From Trichocoleus sp. (lineage in GTDB: Bacteria; Cyanobacteriota; Cyanobacteriia; Elainellales; Elainellaceae), in the NCBI GenBank assembly GCA_036702865.1, contig DATNQD010000027.1:124001-188000 (forward strand): a DNA stretch of 64,000 nt. Direction: 5' to 3'. This document shows positions 11,073 through 21,665 of the stretch, in pieces. How positions within the stretch are numbered: position 1 is the stretch's first letter; each line of letters starts with the position of its first letter. The translations under genes were made by a program, and so were the position numbers. The notes under the pieces were generated by a model, which worked only from the letters and a program-made list of their open reading frames with translations, was not told where the DNA came from and searched no databases.

Positions 11073-14000
11073 ATGACATCTGCCACTTCTCAGTTCCTGA
11101 TTGTTGCTGATCCCTCCGTTCCAAATTATCGCAGCCTGCTTCACAGCGTTCCTGATCATGCTGAAGTGCTGGTTCTTGATCCAACTGAGGATGGGGTTGC
11201 CCAGATCACAAGAATTCTTGCCGATCGGCAAGCAGTCCAAAGCCTTCACATCCTTTCTCATGGCGCTCCAGGGGCAGTACAGCTTGGTTCGGCTCGTCTA
11301 AGTTGGGATACCCTAGCGCAGTACAGTCAACAAATTCGGGGTTGGTTTAATACATGCGCGGCTCAAGCTGAAATCTTGCTGTATGGCTGTGAAGTGGCAG
11401 CCGGAAAACTAGGACAGCAGTTTGTTCAGCAGTTGAGTCAGCTTACAGGAGCATCGATCGCAGCATCAGCTACGCTAACTGGAAACGCTGTGCTCGGCGG
11501 AGATTGGCGACTGGAATATCAAACTGGAGCGATTCGCTCACCCCTTGCTTTCTCCGCAGAGGCAATGACGGCTTATGCCCATGTGCTTGCCGTTGTCACG
11601 TTTCTCAATGAAACCTTTAGCGGGGACGATGTTACTGGCAACTGGCTCTATGGAGTTGGTGATCCGACTGATCCGCTTCAGGCAAATCCGTTTCTTACCG
11701 CAAGAGCCACCGTTACTCCTTCTGCCACCGGAATTCCGGGTAATCCTGGAACTACACCATTTCCAGCGCTAGATGCGATCGGGTCTGGTGCGCTGCGGTT
11801 GACTAATGCAACGGGTAATCAAGCGGCTTTTGTTCTCTACAATACGCCTGTTCAGTCGGATGCAGGACTACGTGTCACGTTTGACATGTTCCAATATGGG
11901 GGAACTGGCGCAGATGGCATCAACTTTTTCCTGGTTGATGGGGCGACGCAATTCCCGACGACACCGAGGGCTGGAGCATTCGGCGGTTCACTCGGCTATG
12001 CTCAAAAAACGAACATTCCGGGCATCGACGGCGGCTATTTAGGCATTGGGTTTGATGCGTTTGGTAACTATGCTAGAGCAACGGAAGGTCGCGTTGGCGG
12101 TGTTGCAGGTGTCGGTCAGTTGCCAGACACAATTACGGTACGCGGCAGTGCAGCCACGCAATATGCCTTCTTAACCAGTACAGGAACCTTGCCCTTTGGT
12201 CTGGATGTTGCGGGTGCAACCGGGACTCGTGCTACTGCTCAACGCCGGGTTCAGGTAGATTTAGCGCCGACTGGGTTGGTCAATGTAGCGGTTGACTTGA
12301 ACAATAACAATGTCTTTACTGACCCTGGTGAAACCCTAATCAGTAATTATGATATTCGCGGCAATGGGGTGGACAATGGGGCAATTCCCGACACCTTGAA
12401 GTTTGGGTTCGCTGCCGGAACGGGAGACTTCACCAACGTTCACGAAATTCGCAATCTTAATGTTCAAACCTTTACTTCTCCGCCAGAAACCACAGATTCT
12501 CTGATTAATCTGGCAGCCGGAACAACCGCCAATGTAACTGGGCTTGCTGGAACAGATGCCGATGGAACCGTTGAATCCTTCCGCATCCTGACGCTTCCGC
12601 TGGCAACTCAAGGGACGCTGTTTTTAGGAGATCCGGCAAGTGGGGGCAGAGCAATTGCCTCAGATGAAGTCCTTACGCCTGCTCAGATTTCCCAAGTTTA
12701 TTTCCAGGCGGCAAATGGTTTTACAGGCACAAGCTTTACCTATACCGCAGTTGATAATTTGGGAGCAGAAGACCTGACTCCTGGCGTCGTAACGCTGAAC
12801 CCGCTTGGAGTAAATGGAGGTGGCAATCTACCCCCTGATACCAATGATGCGTCGATCGATCTTCCTCAAGATTCGCTTGTGAATCTGGTTGGTCTTTCTG
12901 GAACTGATTCAGATGGTTCAGTCGCTTCCTTCACAATTGTCACTGCTCCATCACCTGACCAGGGCACCTTATACCTGGGTAATCCAGATGAGGATGGCAC
13001 CCCTATCCAGGCCGGGACAGTTCTCACACCTGCTCAAATCAACCAACTTTACTTTGAGTCAAGCACGAACTTCCAGGGCAGTAGCTTTACTTATGCCGCA
13101 ACTGATAACTTGGGTTCGACTGATCCAACGCCAGCAACGGTAGAACTGGGTTTGTCTTCGGCGGTCGGTCCATTGCGGATCTGCCGTCCTGGGAAACAAC
13201 TCACAGGTAACCGAAAGAACAATCGGCTGACGGGTGGTAAGAATCGAGATATGTTGGTGGGCGAAGCCGGCAATGATCTGCTGCGAGGTCGTGCTTGTAA
13301 CGATATGCTCAGGGGCGATCGGGGCAGTGATGTTCTGATGGGCGGAGCTGCCAGAGATACGATGAGGGGAAACCAGGGTTCCGATCGCTTGCTGGGCAAT
13401 AATGGCTCTGATTTGTTGGACGGTGGCTTGGGTGATGATACTGCCGCAGGTGGCAAGGGTATTGACGAGATTTTTGGGCGGCGTGGGAATGACCGTCTTC
13501 AGGGGAGAAATGGTAATGATCGGCTGATGGGTGGACGCAATAACGATCGCCTCAGCGGTGGCTCTAACGTTGATGTGCTGGACGGGCAACAAGGCAGCGA
13601 TGTGGTTAACGGTGACAATGGCATTGATACGATCAACGGTGGCTTAGGACGCGATCGGCTCTTTGGCGGTAAAAAAGCAGATGCTATCACTGCTGGACGG
13701 GCGAACGATATTGTTAAAGGTAACGGTGATCTGGATGTAATGCGCGGGCAAAAAGGCAATGACAGAATCTATGGGGGTTCTCAAGCCGATCGCATTTTGG
13801 GCGGTCTGGGACGCGATTTCATCATCGGTGGTGGTGGAGCAGATGTGATCACTGGTGGCGGTGGACGCGATCGATTTATCTACCGAAATGTAGGGCATGG
13901 TGCTGATCAAATTCTTGACTTCCAGCGTCAGGATCAGCTTGACCTGAGGAGCATCGTCAATAAGCAAGGCTACAGCAGCAATAACCGTTTCCGAAAGTAT

Positions 14001-14144
14001 GTGCGCCTGCAACAGTCGGGAGGCAGTACGATCGTGCAAGTCGATAGCAATGGTAATGCAGCAGGTGGCTTTCAGACGATTGCAACGCTATCAAACACCG
14101 CAACACCTTTTACAGTTAGAGCCTCCAATTTCATTCTGTCCTAA
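11073..14144 (+). CDS. DUF4347 / L-type lectin-like / RTX secreted protein
   Basis: Predicted extracellular protein of 1023 aa. DUF4347 spans about 8-170 (SLHILSHGAPG, EILLYGCEVAAG) and is clearly paralogous to that of the leftward gene. A lectin-like beta-sandwich follows (about 178-420, with FVLYNTPV and DGINFFLVDGAT). Two similar units of about 115 aa start near 469 and 586 (each with TPAQI-(S/N)-Q-(V/L)-YF and SFTY-x-A-x-DNLG). RTX nonapeptides run about 710-930. The C-terminus (GGGGRDRFIYRN, ADQILDFQRQDQLDL) looks like a type I secretion target. There is no Sec signal. It may bind glycans at the cell surface; that is inferred. Confidence 0.86.
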   Translation: MTSATSQFLIVADPSVPNYRSLLHSVPDHAEVLVLDPTEDGVAQITRILADRQAVQSLHILSHGAPGAVQLGSARLSWDTLAQYSQQIRGWFNTCAAQAEILLYGCEVAAGKLGQQFVQQLSQLTGASIAASATLTGNAVLGGDWRLEYQTGAIRSPLAFSAEAMTAYAHVLAVVTFLNETFSGDDVTGNWLYGVGDPTDPLQANPFLTARATVTPSATGIPGNPGTTPFPALDAIGSGALRLTNATGNQAAFVLYNTPVQSDAGLRVTFDMFQYGGTGADGINFFLVDGATQFPTTPRAGAFGGSLGYAQKTNIPGIDGGYLGIGFDAFGNYARATEGRVGGVAGVGQLPDTITVRGSAATQYAFLTSTGTLPFGLDVAGATGTRATAQRRVQVDLAPTGLVNVAVDLNNNNVFTDPGETLISNYDIRGNGVDNGAIPDTLKFGFAAGTGDFTNVHEIRNLNVQTFTSPPETTDSLINLAAGTTANVTGLAGTDADGTVESFRILTLPLATQGTLFLGDPASGGRAIASDEVLTPAQISQVYFQAANGFTGTSFTYTAVDNLGAEDLTPGVVTLNPLGVNGGGNLPPDTNDASIDLPQDSLVNLVGLSGTDSDGSVASFTIVTAPSPDQGTLYLGNPDEDGTPIQAGTVLTPAQINQLYFESSTNFQGSSFTYAATDNLGSTDPTPATVELGLSSAVGPLRICRPGKQLTGNRKNNRLTGGKNRDMLVGEAGNDLLRGRACNDMLRGDRGSDVLMGGAARDTMRGNQGSDRLLGNNGSDLLDGGLGDDTAAGGKGIDEIFGRRGNDRLQGRNGNDRLMGGRNNDRLSGGSNVDVLDGQQGSDVVNGDNGIDTINGGLGRDRLFGGKKADAITAGRANDIVKGNGDLDVMRGQKGNDRIYGGSQADRILGGLGRDFIIGGGGADVITGGGGRDRFIYRNVGHGADQILDFQRQDQLDLRSIVNKQGYSSNNRFRKYVRLQQSGGSTIVQVDSNGNAAGGFQTIATLSNTATPFTVRASNFILS

Positions 14145-14267
14145 TCCTTCTAAGCGGTTTCTGAACAAAAAGGAGGTTTGAGGTTAAGGCAGGCTTAGCC
14201 AAGATAAAACGATAGCGATAGATTAGCGATGAAGTGATTGCGAAACCTGTCCTTGCAATCAGAGTGA

Positions 14268-14338
14268 CCGTCGATTCGGTTTCAGTAAATGGGTGATCGA
14301 ATCTCATAAAATCGAAAAGGTCTGGTTCTGATCGACGG
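14268..14338. repeat. inverted repeat upstream of response regulator
   Basis: CCGTCGAT (14268-14275) and ATCGACGG (14331-14338) are perfect 8-base inverted arms 55 bases apart, ending 18 bases before the regulator start. This could be a pair of operator half-sites or a leader structure. No function is proven. Confidence 0.35.
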
Positions 14339-14356
14339 TTCCACAAGCTAACTTCT

Positions 14357-15055
14357 ATGCAGATTTTGTTAGTAGATGACGAGGTAGAACTGACTGACCC
14401 CCTCAGTCGAATTTTGCGCCGGGAAGGGTATCACGTTGAGATTGCTCACGATGGGGCAGAGGGCTATCGGCTAGTTGCACAAGGCACCTATGATCTGCTC
14501 ATTCTTGACTGGATGCTGCCCCACAAGACAGGTCTAGAGATTTGTCAGCAGCTTCGATCGCGCGGCGACACAACTCCCGTTCTGTTTCTTACAGCAAAAG
14601 ATACGATCGACGATCGAGTTTCGGGCTTGGATGCAGGAGCCGACGATTATTTGATCAAGCCTTTTGAACTGCGAGAACTGTTGGCAAGAGTGCGGGCGTT
14701 GCTGCGTCGTCCGCCAACACTAGAACCCCAACCAACTGCCCGTTTGCGAGTAGATGACCTGGAACTAGATCTGGAAAATCAACTGGCTTACCGACAAGAC
14801 CGCAAAATTGAGCTCTCTGAAAAAGAATCTCAATTGCTGGCTTACTTTATGCGTCATCCGAATCAACTGCTGACCCATGATCAGATCCACCAGCAACTTT
14901 GGAGTGCCGACGAGCAACCTAGCAGTAATGCACTTGCTGCCCAAATTCGCCTCCTGCGCCGCAAAATTGAAGCCGATCAGGAATCTCCTTTAATCCAAAC
15001 TGTGTATGGGAAGGGCTATCGCTTTGGTGCCGCGATCGATTCCAACGCTTCGTAG
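14357..15055 (+). CDS. OmpR-family response regulator (RppA-like)
   Basis: Two-domain DNA-binding response regulator of 232 aa. The receiver domain (1-120) has the acidic pair DDE at 7-9, the phospho-acceptor Asp in LLILDWMLP (about residue 51), a TAKD switch segment and the invariant Lys in LIKPFELRELLARV. The winged-helix effector domain (about 130-225) ends with the OmpR motif IQTVYGKGYRFG. The sequence resembles cyanobacterial RppA, a redox or metal-responsive regulator. The usual RppB-type sensor kinase is not adjacent, so the name is not assigned. Confidence 0.9.
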   Translation: MQILLVDDEVELTDPLSRILRREGYHVEIAHDGAEGYRLVAQGTYDLLILDWMLPHKTGLEICQQLRSRGDTTPVLFLTAKDTIDDRVSGLDAGADDYLIKPFELRELLARVRALLRRPPTLEPQPTARLRVDDLELDLENQLAYRQDRKIELSEKESQLLAYFMRHPNQLLTHDQIHQQLWSADEQPSSNALAAQIRLLRRKIEADQESPLIQTVYGKGYRFGAAIDSNAS

Positions 15056-15232
15056 ATTGCACGACTCCGGGTAGAACATCAGGCTGAATAGTTCGGTCAG
15101 CCCTTTCGTATTCATTAACCAGCCCAATGCTGCCGACCTCAAGTTGTAACCTGAATCTTGTCTGAATAAAGTAATTTAGATGATAAGAAAAAACTGTTTG
15201 GATCAGGATTCAGCATCAGATCGTAAGTATGA

Positions 15233-16615
15233 ATGAGGATACAAACGTCCCCAACCTCAGATACCAAATCTTACGAACCGGGCAAACTAGTCAATGATGC
15301 GATCGTCATACCGCAAATGGGTTTAATCACTAAGCTTCTTTCCTTCAAGCGAATGCCGCCCCCGGCTCCTGCCAATGCAGCAATGACACCAACCTCTCCA
15401 GCCCCATCTCAGCCTGCTCAACCCAAACCCCTGGCAGAGCTAGAGCAGCAAATGGCAGCCGAGGCAAAACAGGCACAGGTTCTGCCCACTCAACGCATTG
15501 GTCGGCCGCAATCTCGAAACATTCGAGGCAAGCTACTTGGGCTAACGCTGCTGATTGGCATTCCCGTTGGGTTCATCGCTTTCGTAAATTTGCCCTATCC
15601 GCCAATTCGCCGTCCGATCGCCAGAACTGCGCCAATCTTGTTAATGCCAAGCTACATCAGCTTTGATAATCACTATCGATCGGCAATTAATCACGTTGAA
15701 CAAGCCAAACAACTGATCGATCAGGCAACTGCCTCAGCAGACCTGGAATTGGGACGGCAAAAGCTTCAACAAGCCAAAGCCGATTTAGACCAACTACCCA
15801 TTTGGATTGCTTCTGAGTGGAGCGATGTCGCAGGCGCATTCAAATGGTACGGTCGGCGCTATAGCATTGCCGGATTTACCGGAGCGCGATCGGATGTGGG
15901 ACGGCTGGAAGCGAAGCTGTTTCAGGAAGAGAATGCTCAAACTGCGCTGATGCAAGTCGAACAAGCGTTAACGCTCGCAAAGCAGCAATATCAATTGGCG
16001 AAAACACCTACCGCGCATCTAGCAGCCATCAATCAATGGCGAGGTGCGATCGATCAGTTCAGCCAAATTCCGCCGGAAACATTAACAGGTCGGATGGCAC
16101 AGCCAAAACTGAATGCCGCCCTACGCGACTTTGAAGCAACCGCAGGTGTGATTGCAGGCGATCAACAAAGCATCATCCAAATTCAGGCTGCCAAAGGGTT
16201 TGCTCTAACAGCAGCTCAGGCAAGTCAAAATCCGCCCCACTCTGTTGAACAATGGCAACGAGTTGAGAGATCGTGGCAAACAGCACTCCAACAGCTTCAG
16301 GCAGTGAGTCAAAATGATCCAACGGGTTACACTGTTGCTCAAGGACTCATGGCAACCTACCAGGACAACCTGGAACAGATTAAAATTCGTCGCCAGCAAG
16401 AAGCCCGTTCGGTCGAGGCGTTTCGAGAAGCTGAATTCTTAACGCAGAATCTAGTTGCAAACGCCCCCAACACCAGCGCAAACTATCATGCCAGCTACCT
16501 CCAGCAGATTATCAGCAAACTCAAGCAGGTAGAGCCGGGTACAACGGTCTATAAGAAAGCCCAACCCTATCTGCAAGACGCTCAGAACAGGCTTGCCAAA
16601 ATTAAACTTGACTAA
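15233..16615 (+). CDS. coiled-coil single-pass membrane protein, function unknown
   Basis: 460 aa with a Pro/Ala/Gln-rich cytosolic N-terminus (about 45-85), one membrane segment (about 100-120, [20 protein letters not shown]) and a long alpha-helical, Gln-rich C-terminal region (about 145-460) predicted to form coiled coils. I do not recognise a named domain. Similar proteins are common in cyanobacteria as hypotheticals. The start ATG 15233 is the longest; an internal Met29 is possible. The 3' end overlaps the convergent obgE stop region by 14 bases. Confidence 0.75.
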   Translation: MRIQTSPTSDTKSYEPGKLVNDAIVIPQMGLITKLLSFKRMPPPAPANAAMTPTSPAPSQPAQPKPLAELEQQMAAEAKQAQVLPTQRIGRPQSRNIRGKLLGLTLLIGIPVGFIAFVNLPYPPIRRPIARTAPILLMPSYISFDNHYRSAINHVEQAKQLIDQATASADLELGRQKLQQAKADLDQLPIWIASEWSDVAGAFKWYGRRYSIAGFTGARSDVGRLEAKLFQEENAQTALMQVEQALTLAKQQYQLAKTPTAHLAAINQWRGAIDQFSQIPPETLTGRMAQPKLNAALRDFEATAGVIAGDQQSIIQIQAAKGFALTAAQASQNPPHSVEQWQRVERSWQTALQQLQAVSQNDPTGYTVAQGLMATYQDNLEQIKIRRQQEARSVEAFREAEFLTQNLVANAPNTSANYHASYLQQIISKLKQVEPGTTVYKKAQPYLQDAQNRLAKIKLD

Positions 16616-17681
16616 CTTCGATCGCCTCTTCTGTCTCTGGCTCTGCCTCTACTTCACTTTCCGCCTCAGTTTCAATTGCAGGTGCAGTCTCTTCTAAAGT
16701 CTGCCAGATTTGCTGAAGCATGGGGTCAAGCCCAGTACGAGAAACCGCTGAAATGATAAAGATCGGCGAATCGCTGATTTCGCGCAGTTGTGCCGCTAAT
16801 GTTGCTGGAATGTCACTGTCTGGGGGCAAGGCATCGATCTTGTTCAGGCCAATGATTTGGGGACGATTGGGCAAGCCGCGATCGTAGGAGTTCAGTTCCT
16901 CGCGGATGGTGTGATAAGCGGCGATTGGGTCTTTGGCAGTCGTATCAATTAAGTGAAGCAGCAGGCGTGTCCGCTCAATATGCCGCAGGAAGTCGTGCCC
17001 TAAGCCCGCTCCTAAATGTGCTCCTTCAATTAGCCCAGGAATGTCGGCAAAAACGGTGCCATCACCGTTGGGTTTACGCACAACGCCCAAATTGGGAATG
17101 AGCGTCGTAAAGGGATAATCAGCAATTTTGGGACGTGCCGCCGAGAGCGAGGAAATCAGCGTGGATTTTCCGGCATTGGGCAAGCCAATAATTCCCACTT
17201 CTGCCAGCAGCTTTAGCTCCATCCGAATCGCTCTTTCCTCACCCGGTAACCCTGGCAGGGCACGTTCAGGCGCACGGTTGCGATTGCTGAGAAAATGGCG
17301 GTTGCCCAGTCCACCTTTGCCACCTTGGGCGATCAGTAAGGTTTGTCCTGGGTTGACCAGATCGCCCAAAAGCTCCTCAGTTTCAATGTCATAAATCATC
17401 GTGCCGCAAGGAACCTCAATGATCAGATCATCTGCTGAAGCTCCGGTCATATTTTTGGGTCCGCCCCGCTTGCCGTCTTCTGCCTTAAATTGATGGGCAT
17501 AGCTGAAGTCCAGCAGGGTTTGCAGATGAGGTACTGCCTTGAGATAAACCGAACCGCCATGGCCGCCATTGCCACCCGCAGGACCACCCGCAGGTACATA
17601 TTTCTCTCGGCGGAATGCCACTAAGCCATCGCCTCCTTTTCCGGCAAAGACTTCAATTTCTGCTTGATCGATAAACTGCAT
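16602..17681 (-). CDS. obgE: GTPase ObgE/CgtA
   Basis: Essential ribosome-associated GTPase (50S maturation and stress control), 359 aa. The Gly-rich Obg fold (1-158) has [14 protein letters not shown] and [12 protein letters not shown]. The G domain follows with G1 [10 protein letters not shown]3 DIPGLIEGA and G4 NKID. The C-terminal tail is very acidic (Glu-rich, about 330-359) as in many Obg proteins. It lies 82 bases downstream of the large GH15/PHK-like gene on the same strand, so the two may be cotranscribed. Confidence 0.97.
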   Translation of the reverse strand: MQFIDQAEIEVFAGKGGDGLVAFRREKYVPAGGPAGGNGGHGGSVYLKAVPHLQTLLDFSYAHQFKAEDGKRGGPKNMTGASADDLIIEVPCGTMIYDIETEELLGDLVNPGQTLLIAQGGKGGLGNRHFLSNRNRAPERALPGLPGEERAIRMELKLLAEVGIIGLPNAGKSTLISSLSAARPKIADYPFTTLIPNLGVVRKPNGDGTVFADIPGLIEGAHLGAGLGHDFLRHIERTRLLLHLIDTTAKDPIAAYHTIREELNSYDRGLPNRPQIIGLNKIDALPPDSDIPATLAAQLREISDSPIFIISAVSRTGLDPMLQQIWQTLEETAPAIETEAESEVEAEPETEEAIEVSQV

Positions 17682-17763
17682 GACCTTATCCCACTGCCAA
17701 ATCTGCTAAAGCTGGGCACATTGCCCCTCCATTTCGATCGTAGGCGATCGTTTCCAGAACGGG

Positions 17764-20700
17764 TTACACCTGCACTGGTTTTGCCTGTCCCAATTCCGTC
17801 AAAAACTTCAAAGCCTTAGCAATATAGGTAGCGCAGACATAGGGTGAAGTTTCATAAAACGATCGCCAAGCTAACCCTTTCTGCTGGTCATAAGTATTTG
17901 CCTGATCAGGATGTTGATCGAGCCAGGCAAGCCGGACTGCGTGACCCACCAGCACATCCAGCACCAGATATTCCTCAATTTGCAGATCCGGGTTGCAATC
18001 GGCAATTGCTGCCAGTTCGATCAGTGCCTCAATGTTGACCTGACGATATTCTGGAGCCTGAATATTGTTCAGCAAATGCTCGACGCGCAGCGCAAAGTTC
18101 TTTTCACCGGGGGTCATTTCTGAAAGCAGCAGATCACTGTCTAATCGATTGCGTCGATCGAGCTTATCCCCAATCACCAGTCCTTTACAGTGACGCAACA
18201 CTTGCCATACCTGTGGATAGAATCCTGGCGGCACGCGGTTGAGTGACCCGTCTCGCTGTCGCTGTTTCCACCAATCGATCGCGGCTGCTTCTGTTCCTTC
18301 GGTATCGGGAGAAACAACCCAATCGATCGCTTGAGTTTGCTTGATGTGCAAAGACTCTTGCTTAAAGAGATTTTGGTTCAAATCGTTATAGCCTGCCAGG
18401 ACTTGCATCAGGCGAGACTTAATTTCAAACGGGCTGAGGCGGGTCAGTTGCTCGTAAGCTTCGTCTTGGGTGACCTGAAGTTCTCGTCCCAGTTCATTCG
18501 CAACCAGCAGCAGCAAATAGCCGACGCGCAAGGTCAGCAGTCCCTTAAACAGTTGCGGATCGGTCTTAATCAAAACACTGAGGTAGATCAGGGCTTCCTG
18601 AGTCAGCGGACGTTCTCGCACATCGCTACTGCAAAAGGTTGCAATCTTCTCCATGATTTCGATCGCGGGTAGCGGGCTGGTGATCAGCGAGGCTTCGTTG
18701 TATGCCTTCCCGACAGCAATTTGCTTACCGCGCACCAGAATATCGGTCACTGCATCCGATAGCCCAATATCAACTTTGTTCAGCAAACCTGCGGCCCGGC
18801 GAATAATTGCCCAGAGTTCCAGTTGGCTGGCTTTGGCATAGACCTCATCGAGCAGTTGGGCGATCGTCACAATTTGAGTGGGTTCACCCAGTCCGGTGTC
18901 AAACTCCAGCCCACAGAGATTGGTCAAGTTTTCCAGAATATCGATCTGTTCATACAGGTTGGTTGAGTTTCGCAGATGAGTCAGGAGCCGGGGAATGCTG
19001 GTTTCGTAAGACAGCAAAAACTCCTGCGTATTGCTGAGAGGGATATTGCGATCGGGATAAAAAGTGAGATAGTACTCTGCTGGAGCCGCGTTTTGCACCG
19101 AGCTTTGAGCAAATTCAAAATCGTGGACGAAGTCAACTCGTTCGGTTCCGGCTGTTAGCATCAGTTGATTGATCCGCCCTAGCTTAACCGTAACGCCGTT
19201 ACAGTCTCCATCCCGCAGTTCTTCTAGCAGTTTCAGCAGCGGCGAATCTTCGATCGATCGGGTTTGTCCGGCTTCAAACATGGCATGGGTTAAGAGCAAC
19301 GTCATCATGGGACGACCCAACTGATGCCAGTGTCGCTGAATATAGGCAAGTTCTCCTTTAATCTGCGCGACTAGAAAGTGATAGTCGAGCGTTAAATAAA
19401 ACTGCTGTTGATCAAGGAAGGAAGGGAGAAAGACGATCGTTTCACCGCAGATGCGAAAAATCCGTGAAGTGGTGAGGCTACGCAGGCGACGAATCGGACG
19501 ACCGGTTAACCCCAGTTTGTCATTGCGTCCAATTTGGTGAAATACATTAGAAAGCTCTTCTGCCCGTCGGAGCTGAATTGGTGCAACCTGGGTTGGAGTT
19601 TGCGTGGCGATTCCGTAGGTCGCAAGTTCTGTCTGAAGCGTTTCATCTTCTGCCAGCAGCGCAATTTGGACGATCGGGGCACGTCGATTTCCCGTTCGCA
19701 AATGCAGCCCCAATGGATCAACATCGCCGATCGCCAGCACTCCATCGCGCAACATCAACCCCAGCAAATAGAGACTTTGTGCCCAGACCAGCGGCACATT
19801 TTCATTCGGCAGGCGCGTTTGGCTCCCCGGGTTCGCTCGTTCTGCCTCCAGGCTTTGCTCTGGTACAACATAAAGTTCTGGCAGTAGCTTGAAGCCATGA
19901 CGCTCAACCAGAAGAGGCTGAAGCCGCACATAATATGCCTCTGCCTGTTCTGCATCACCTCGAAACAGGGCATCAAGAAACAAATAGGTGAAAAACAGGG
20001 GCCATTCACATTCAATATGTTCAAACTGCTTCAGTTCGCGCGGTTCATAGTGCAGGCGAGTGATATCCTCGATCACGGTTTGATGCCCATCGCGCAAAAA
20101 TCGCTTGCAGCCGTACTTGCCTTGAAGCTTGCTAATGACCTGATCGCGGGTGCGCTCCACCAAAGCCGAATTTTCGATCGCAAATGCCGGAAAGCCAATG
20201 ACGCTTAACAGGGCTGCGTCCACTTCTTTCGAGGCAGATTCTCTGGGCAAAAGCGACTCTAATGTAATTCGGGCGCGAGCAATCTCGTCGGGCAAAACGT
20301 GAATCACAGATGCCTGTCCGCCTCTCACCCCAAACAAATTCAGCCCATTCATCGCTTCCAGTGCCGCCTTCGCCATTCCAACTGAACTGGCATTTAGCTC
20401 CGGGTTACCATGGTTGGTCTTATTGCCTCGTTCCCAGATTCCATAGTCTGGCGTGCGGTAGGCGCGTCCAATGTAGTAGACGAGATTCTGGATAAAGTTC
20501 ACCTCGTCAGTCGTAAAAACAATCTGGAGTCCGGCTGCAGTCATTTGCGCCAGCATCAGCAGATAAAGCGAGGTGGCATCGAGTTGCAAGTGTCCCCAGC
20601 CATCATCACCCACGACAATATCAGCAGTTTGTGTGTCATATTTAGCGTGCAAGGCGTCTAATGGCGCTTGAGTCACCTTAAACTGCTCGACTTTATAGGC

Positions 20701-21036
20701 TTGCCGCATCATGGCAAACAGTAAGCCCCGCATCAGCTTCACAACGCTATGTTCTAGCTCATAGGCGCGTCCGCCATCTTCGTTTAGCTTGCGGTAAGCG
20801 AGTGCCAGTCCCCACACTGCCAGAATGCTATAGACGTTATCTCGCACCCAGGCATCGGTGTAGTTTCCGTGGGCTGTAATCGCAGTGCTGGCAGGCAGTA
20901 GACCCGTTACCGGATTTTGGCGATCGAGAATCACTGCCTGAATTTCCTGATAATAGGCATCCAGAGAAGCTTTCAGCGATTGAGTTGAACGATCGGTCAT
21001 GGGAAGAGAAGTCCTGTGAGAAGCTGCGGCAGTCAT
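17764..21036 (-). CDS. phosphorylase-kinase alpha/beta-like GH15-fold protein
   Basis: 1090 aa. The N-terminal two thirds form a GH15-type (alpha/alpha)6 region: DAWVRDNVYS (61-70), GDDGWGHLQLDATSLYLLML (143-162), GIWERGNKTNHG (199-210), ELNASSVGMAKAALEAMNGL (213-232), SKEVDAALLSVIGFPAF (269-285) and ECEWPLFFTYLFLDALF (342-358). From memory these blocks are strikingly close to the eukaryotic phosphorylase b kinase alpha subunit. The C-terminal region (about 600-1090) is helical and ends in ATYIAKALKFLTEL. Whether it hydrolyses glucan or is regulatory is unknown. A role in glycogen metabolism is inferred from family membership. An alternative start is ATG 21000. Confidence 0.85.
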   Translation of the reverse strand: MTAAASHRTSLPMTDRSTQSLKASLDAYYQEIQAVILDRQNPVTGLLPASTAITAHGNYTDAWVRDNVYSILAVWGLALAYRKLNEDGGRAYELEHSVVKLMRGLLFAMMRQAYKVEQFKVTQAPLDALHAKYDTQTADIVVGDDGWGHLQLDATSLYLLMLAQMTAAGLQIVFTTDEVNFIQNLVYYIGRAYRTPDYGIWERGNKTNHGNPELNASSVGMAKAALEAMNGLNLFGVRGGQASVIHVLPDEIARARITLESLLPRESASKEVDAALLSVIGFPAFAIENSALVERTRDQVISKLQGKYGCKRFLRDGHQTVIEDITRLHYEPRELKQFEHIECEWPLFFTYLFLDALFRGDAEQAEAYYVRLQPLLVERHGFKLLPELYVVPEQSLEAERANPGSQTRLPNENVPLVWAQSLYLLGLMLRDGVLAIGDVDPLGLHLRTGNRRAPIVQIALLAEDETLQTELATYGIATQTPTQVAPIQLRRAEELSNVFHQIGRNDKLGLTGRPIRRLRSLTTSRIFRICGETIVFLPSFLDQQQFYLTLDYHFLVAQIKGELAYIQRHWHQLGRPMMTLLLTHAMFEAGQTRSIEDSPLLKLLEELRDGDCNGVTVKLGRINQLMLTAGTERVDFVHDFEFAQSSVQNAAPAEYYLTFYPDRNIPLSNTQEFLLSYETSIPRLLTHLRNSTNLYEQIDILENLTNLCGLEFDTGLGEPTQIVTIAQLLDEVYAKASQLELWAIIRRAAGLLNKVDIGLSDAVTDILVRGKQIAVGKAYNEASLITSPLPAIEIMEKIATFCSSDVRERPLTQEALIYLSVLIKTDPQLFKGLLTLRVGYLLLLVANELGRELQVTQDEAYEQLTRLSPFEIKSRLMQVLAGYNDLNQNLFKQESLHIKQTQAIDWVVSPDTEGTEAAAIDWWKQRQRDGSLNRVPPGFYPQVWQVLRHCKGLVIGDKLDRRNRLDSDLLLSEMTPGEKNFALRVEHLLNNIQAPEYRQVNIEALIELAAIADCNPDLQIEEYLVLDVLVGHAVRLAWLDQHPDQANTYDQQKGLAWRSFYETSPYVCATYIAKALKFLTELGQAKPVQV

Positions 21037-21665
21037 AGCAGAAGGGAAATGCTCCGGGATTCTAGATTGAGCAAAGAAGAGAGATTAAGGCTAAGAGTGA
21101 GTTTCTGAGGCTGGGGAATGTTCAGGGTTCTAAGGCAGATTCCTCTCGCTGACTCGGTGCTAAGTATGGGTGAGAAGGCTGCATTCGGTTTGACTGGGGC
21201 TTTTAATCATTCTTAATTATCGGTGGTTTTAGCTGTAGTCAATGACAGAGTTTGTCTACAACTCCTGACTGAAACCCTATAGGTGTCCTTTAAATTACTG
21301 CTAATTTTGCTGTTATTGGAAAGTTGTACGGCAGTTCGCTTGATAATTTTGCGGAATCTTCATTCAGCTTTGCCCAGACTATCAATGCCTTTACGGTCAT
21401 CATTGCAATTCTGAAGCAGCGTCCTAAAGCTGGAAGATGGCTCAGCCCGACTCTTGGTCTATTCCAACATCTGCTCCAACATCTGCCTCAATGGCATCGA
21501 ACTGGTTTCCCTCGAACTCGACGCCGACGATCTGCTGAAGCCTTGTGCTGCTCTTGCCTATTCCTGCTGCCTGAGTTGATTGCCCGGAGAGATTGCCCGA
21601 CTGCTCTAATCCTGTGAACAGCTACCCCTATAATTTGGAAGGCGTTATATTGTGTGGTCTAAACC
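21037..21665. other. intergenic region before the WecG-type gene
   Basis: About 630 bases between divergent genes. A 97-codon open frame at 21324-21617 is present but lacks a ribosome site, is biased towards Arg/Leu/Pro and matches no family I know. I see no confident promoter. Confidence 0.45.

Noticed and set aside
13100-13900. Regular short repeats suggesting a CRISPR or minisatellite
   Set aside because: The periodicity is 27 bases, i.e. the RTX nonapeptide, in frame within the coding sequence. It is protein repeat structure, not a CRISPR array.
21324-21617. 97-codon open frame (+) before the WecG-type gene
   Set aside because: No ribosome site, Arg/Leu/Pro-rich composition with no structured pattern, and no family resemblance. 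It looks like a chance frame.
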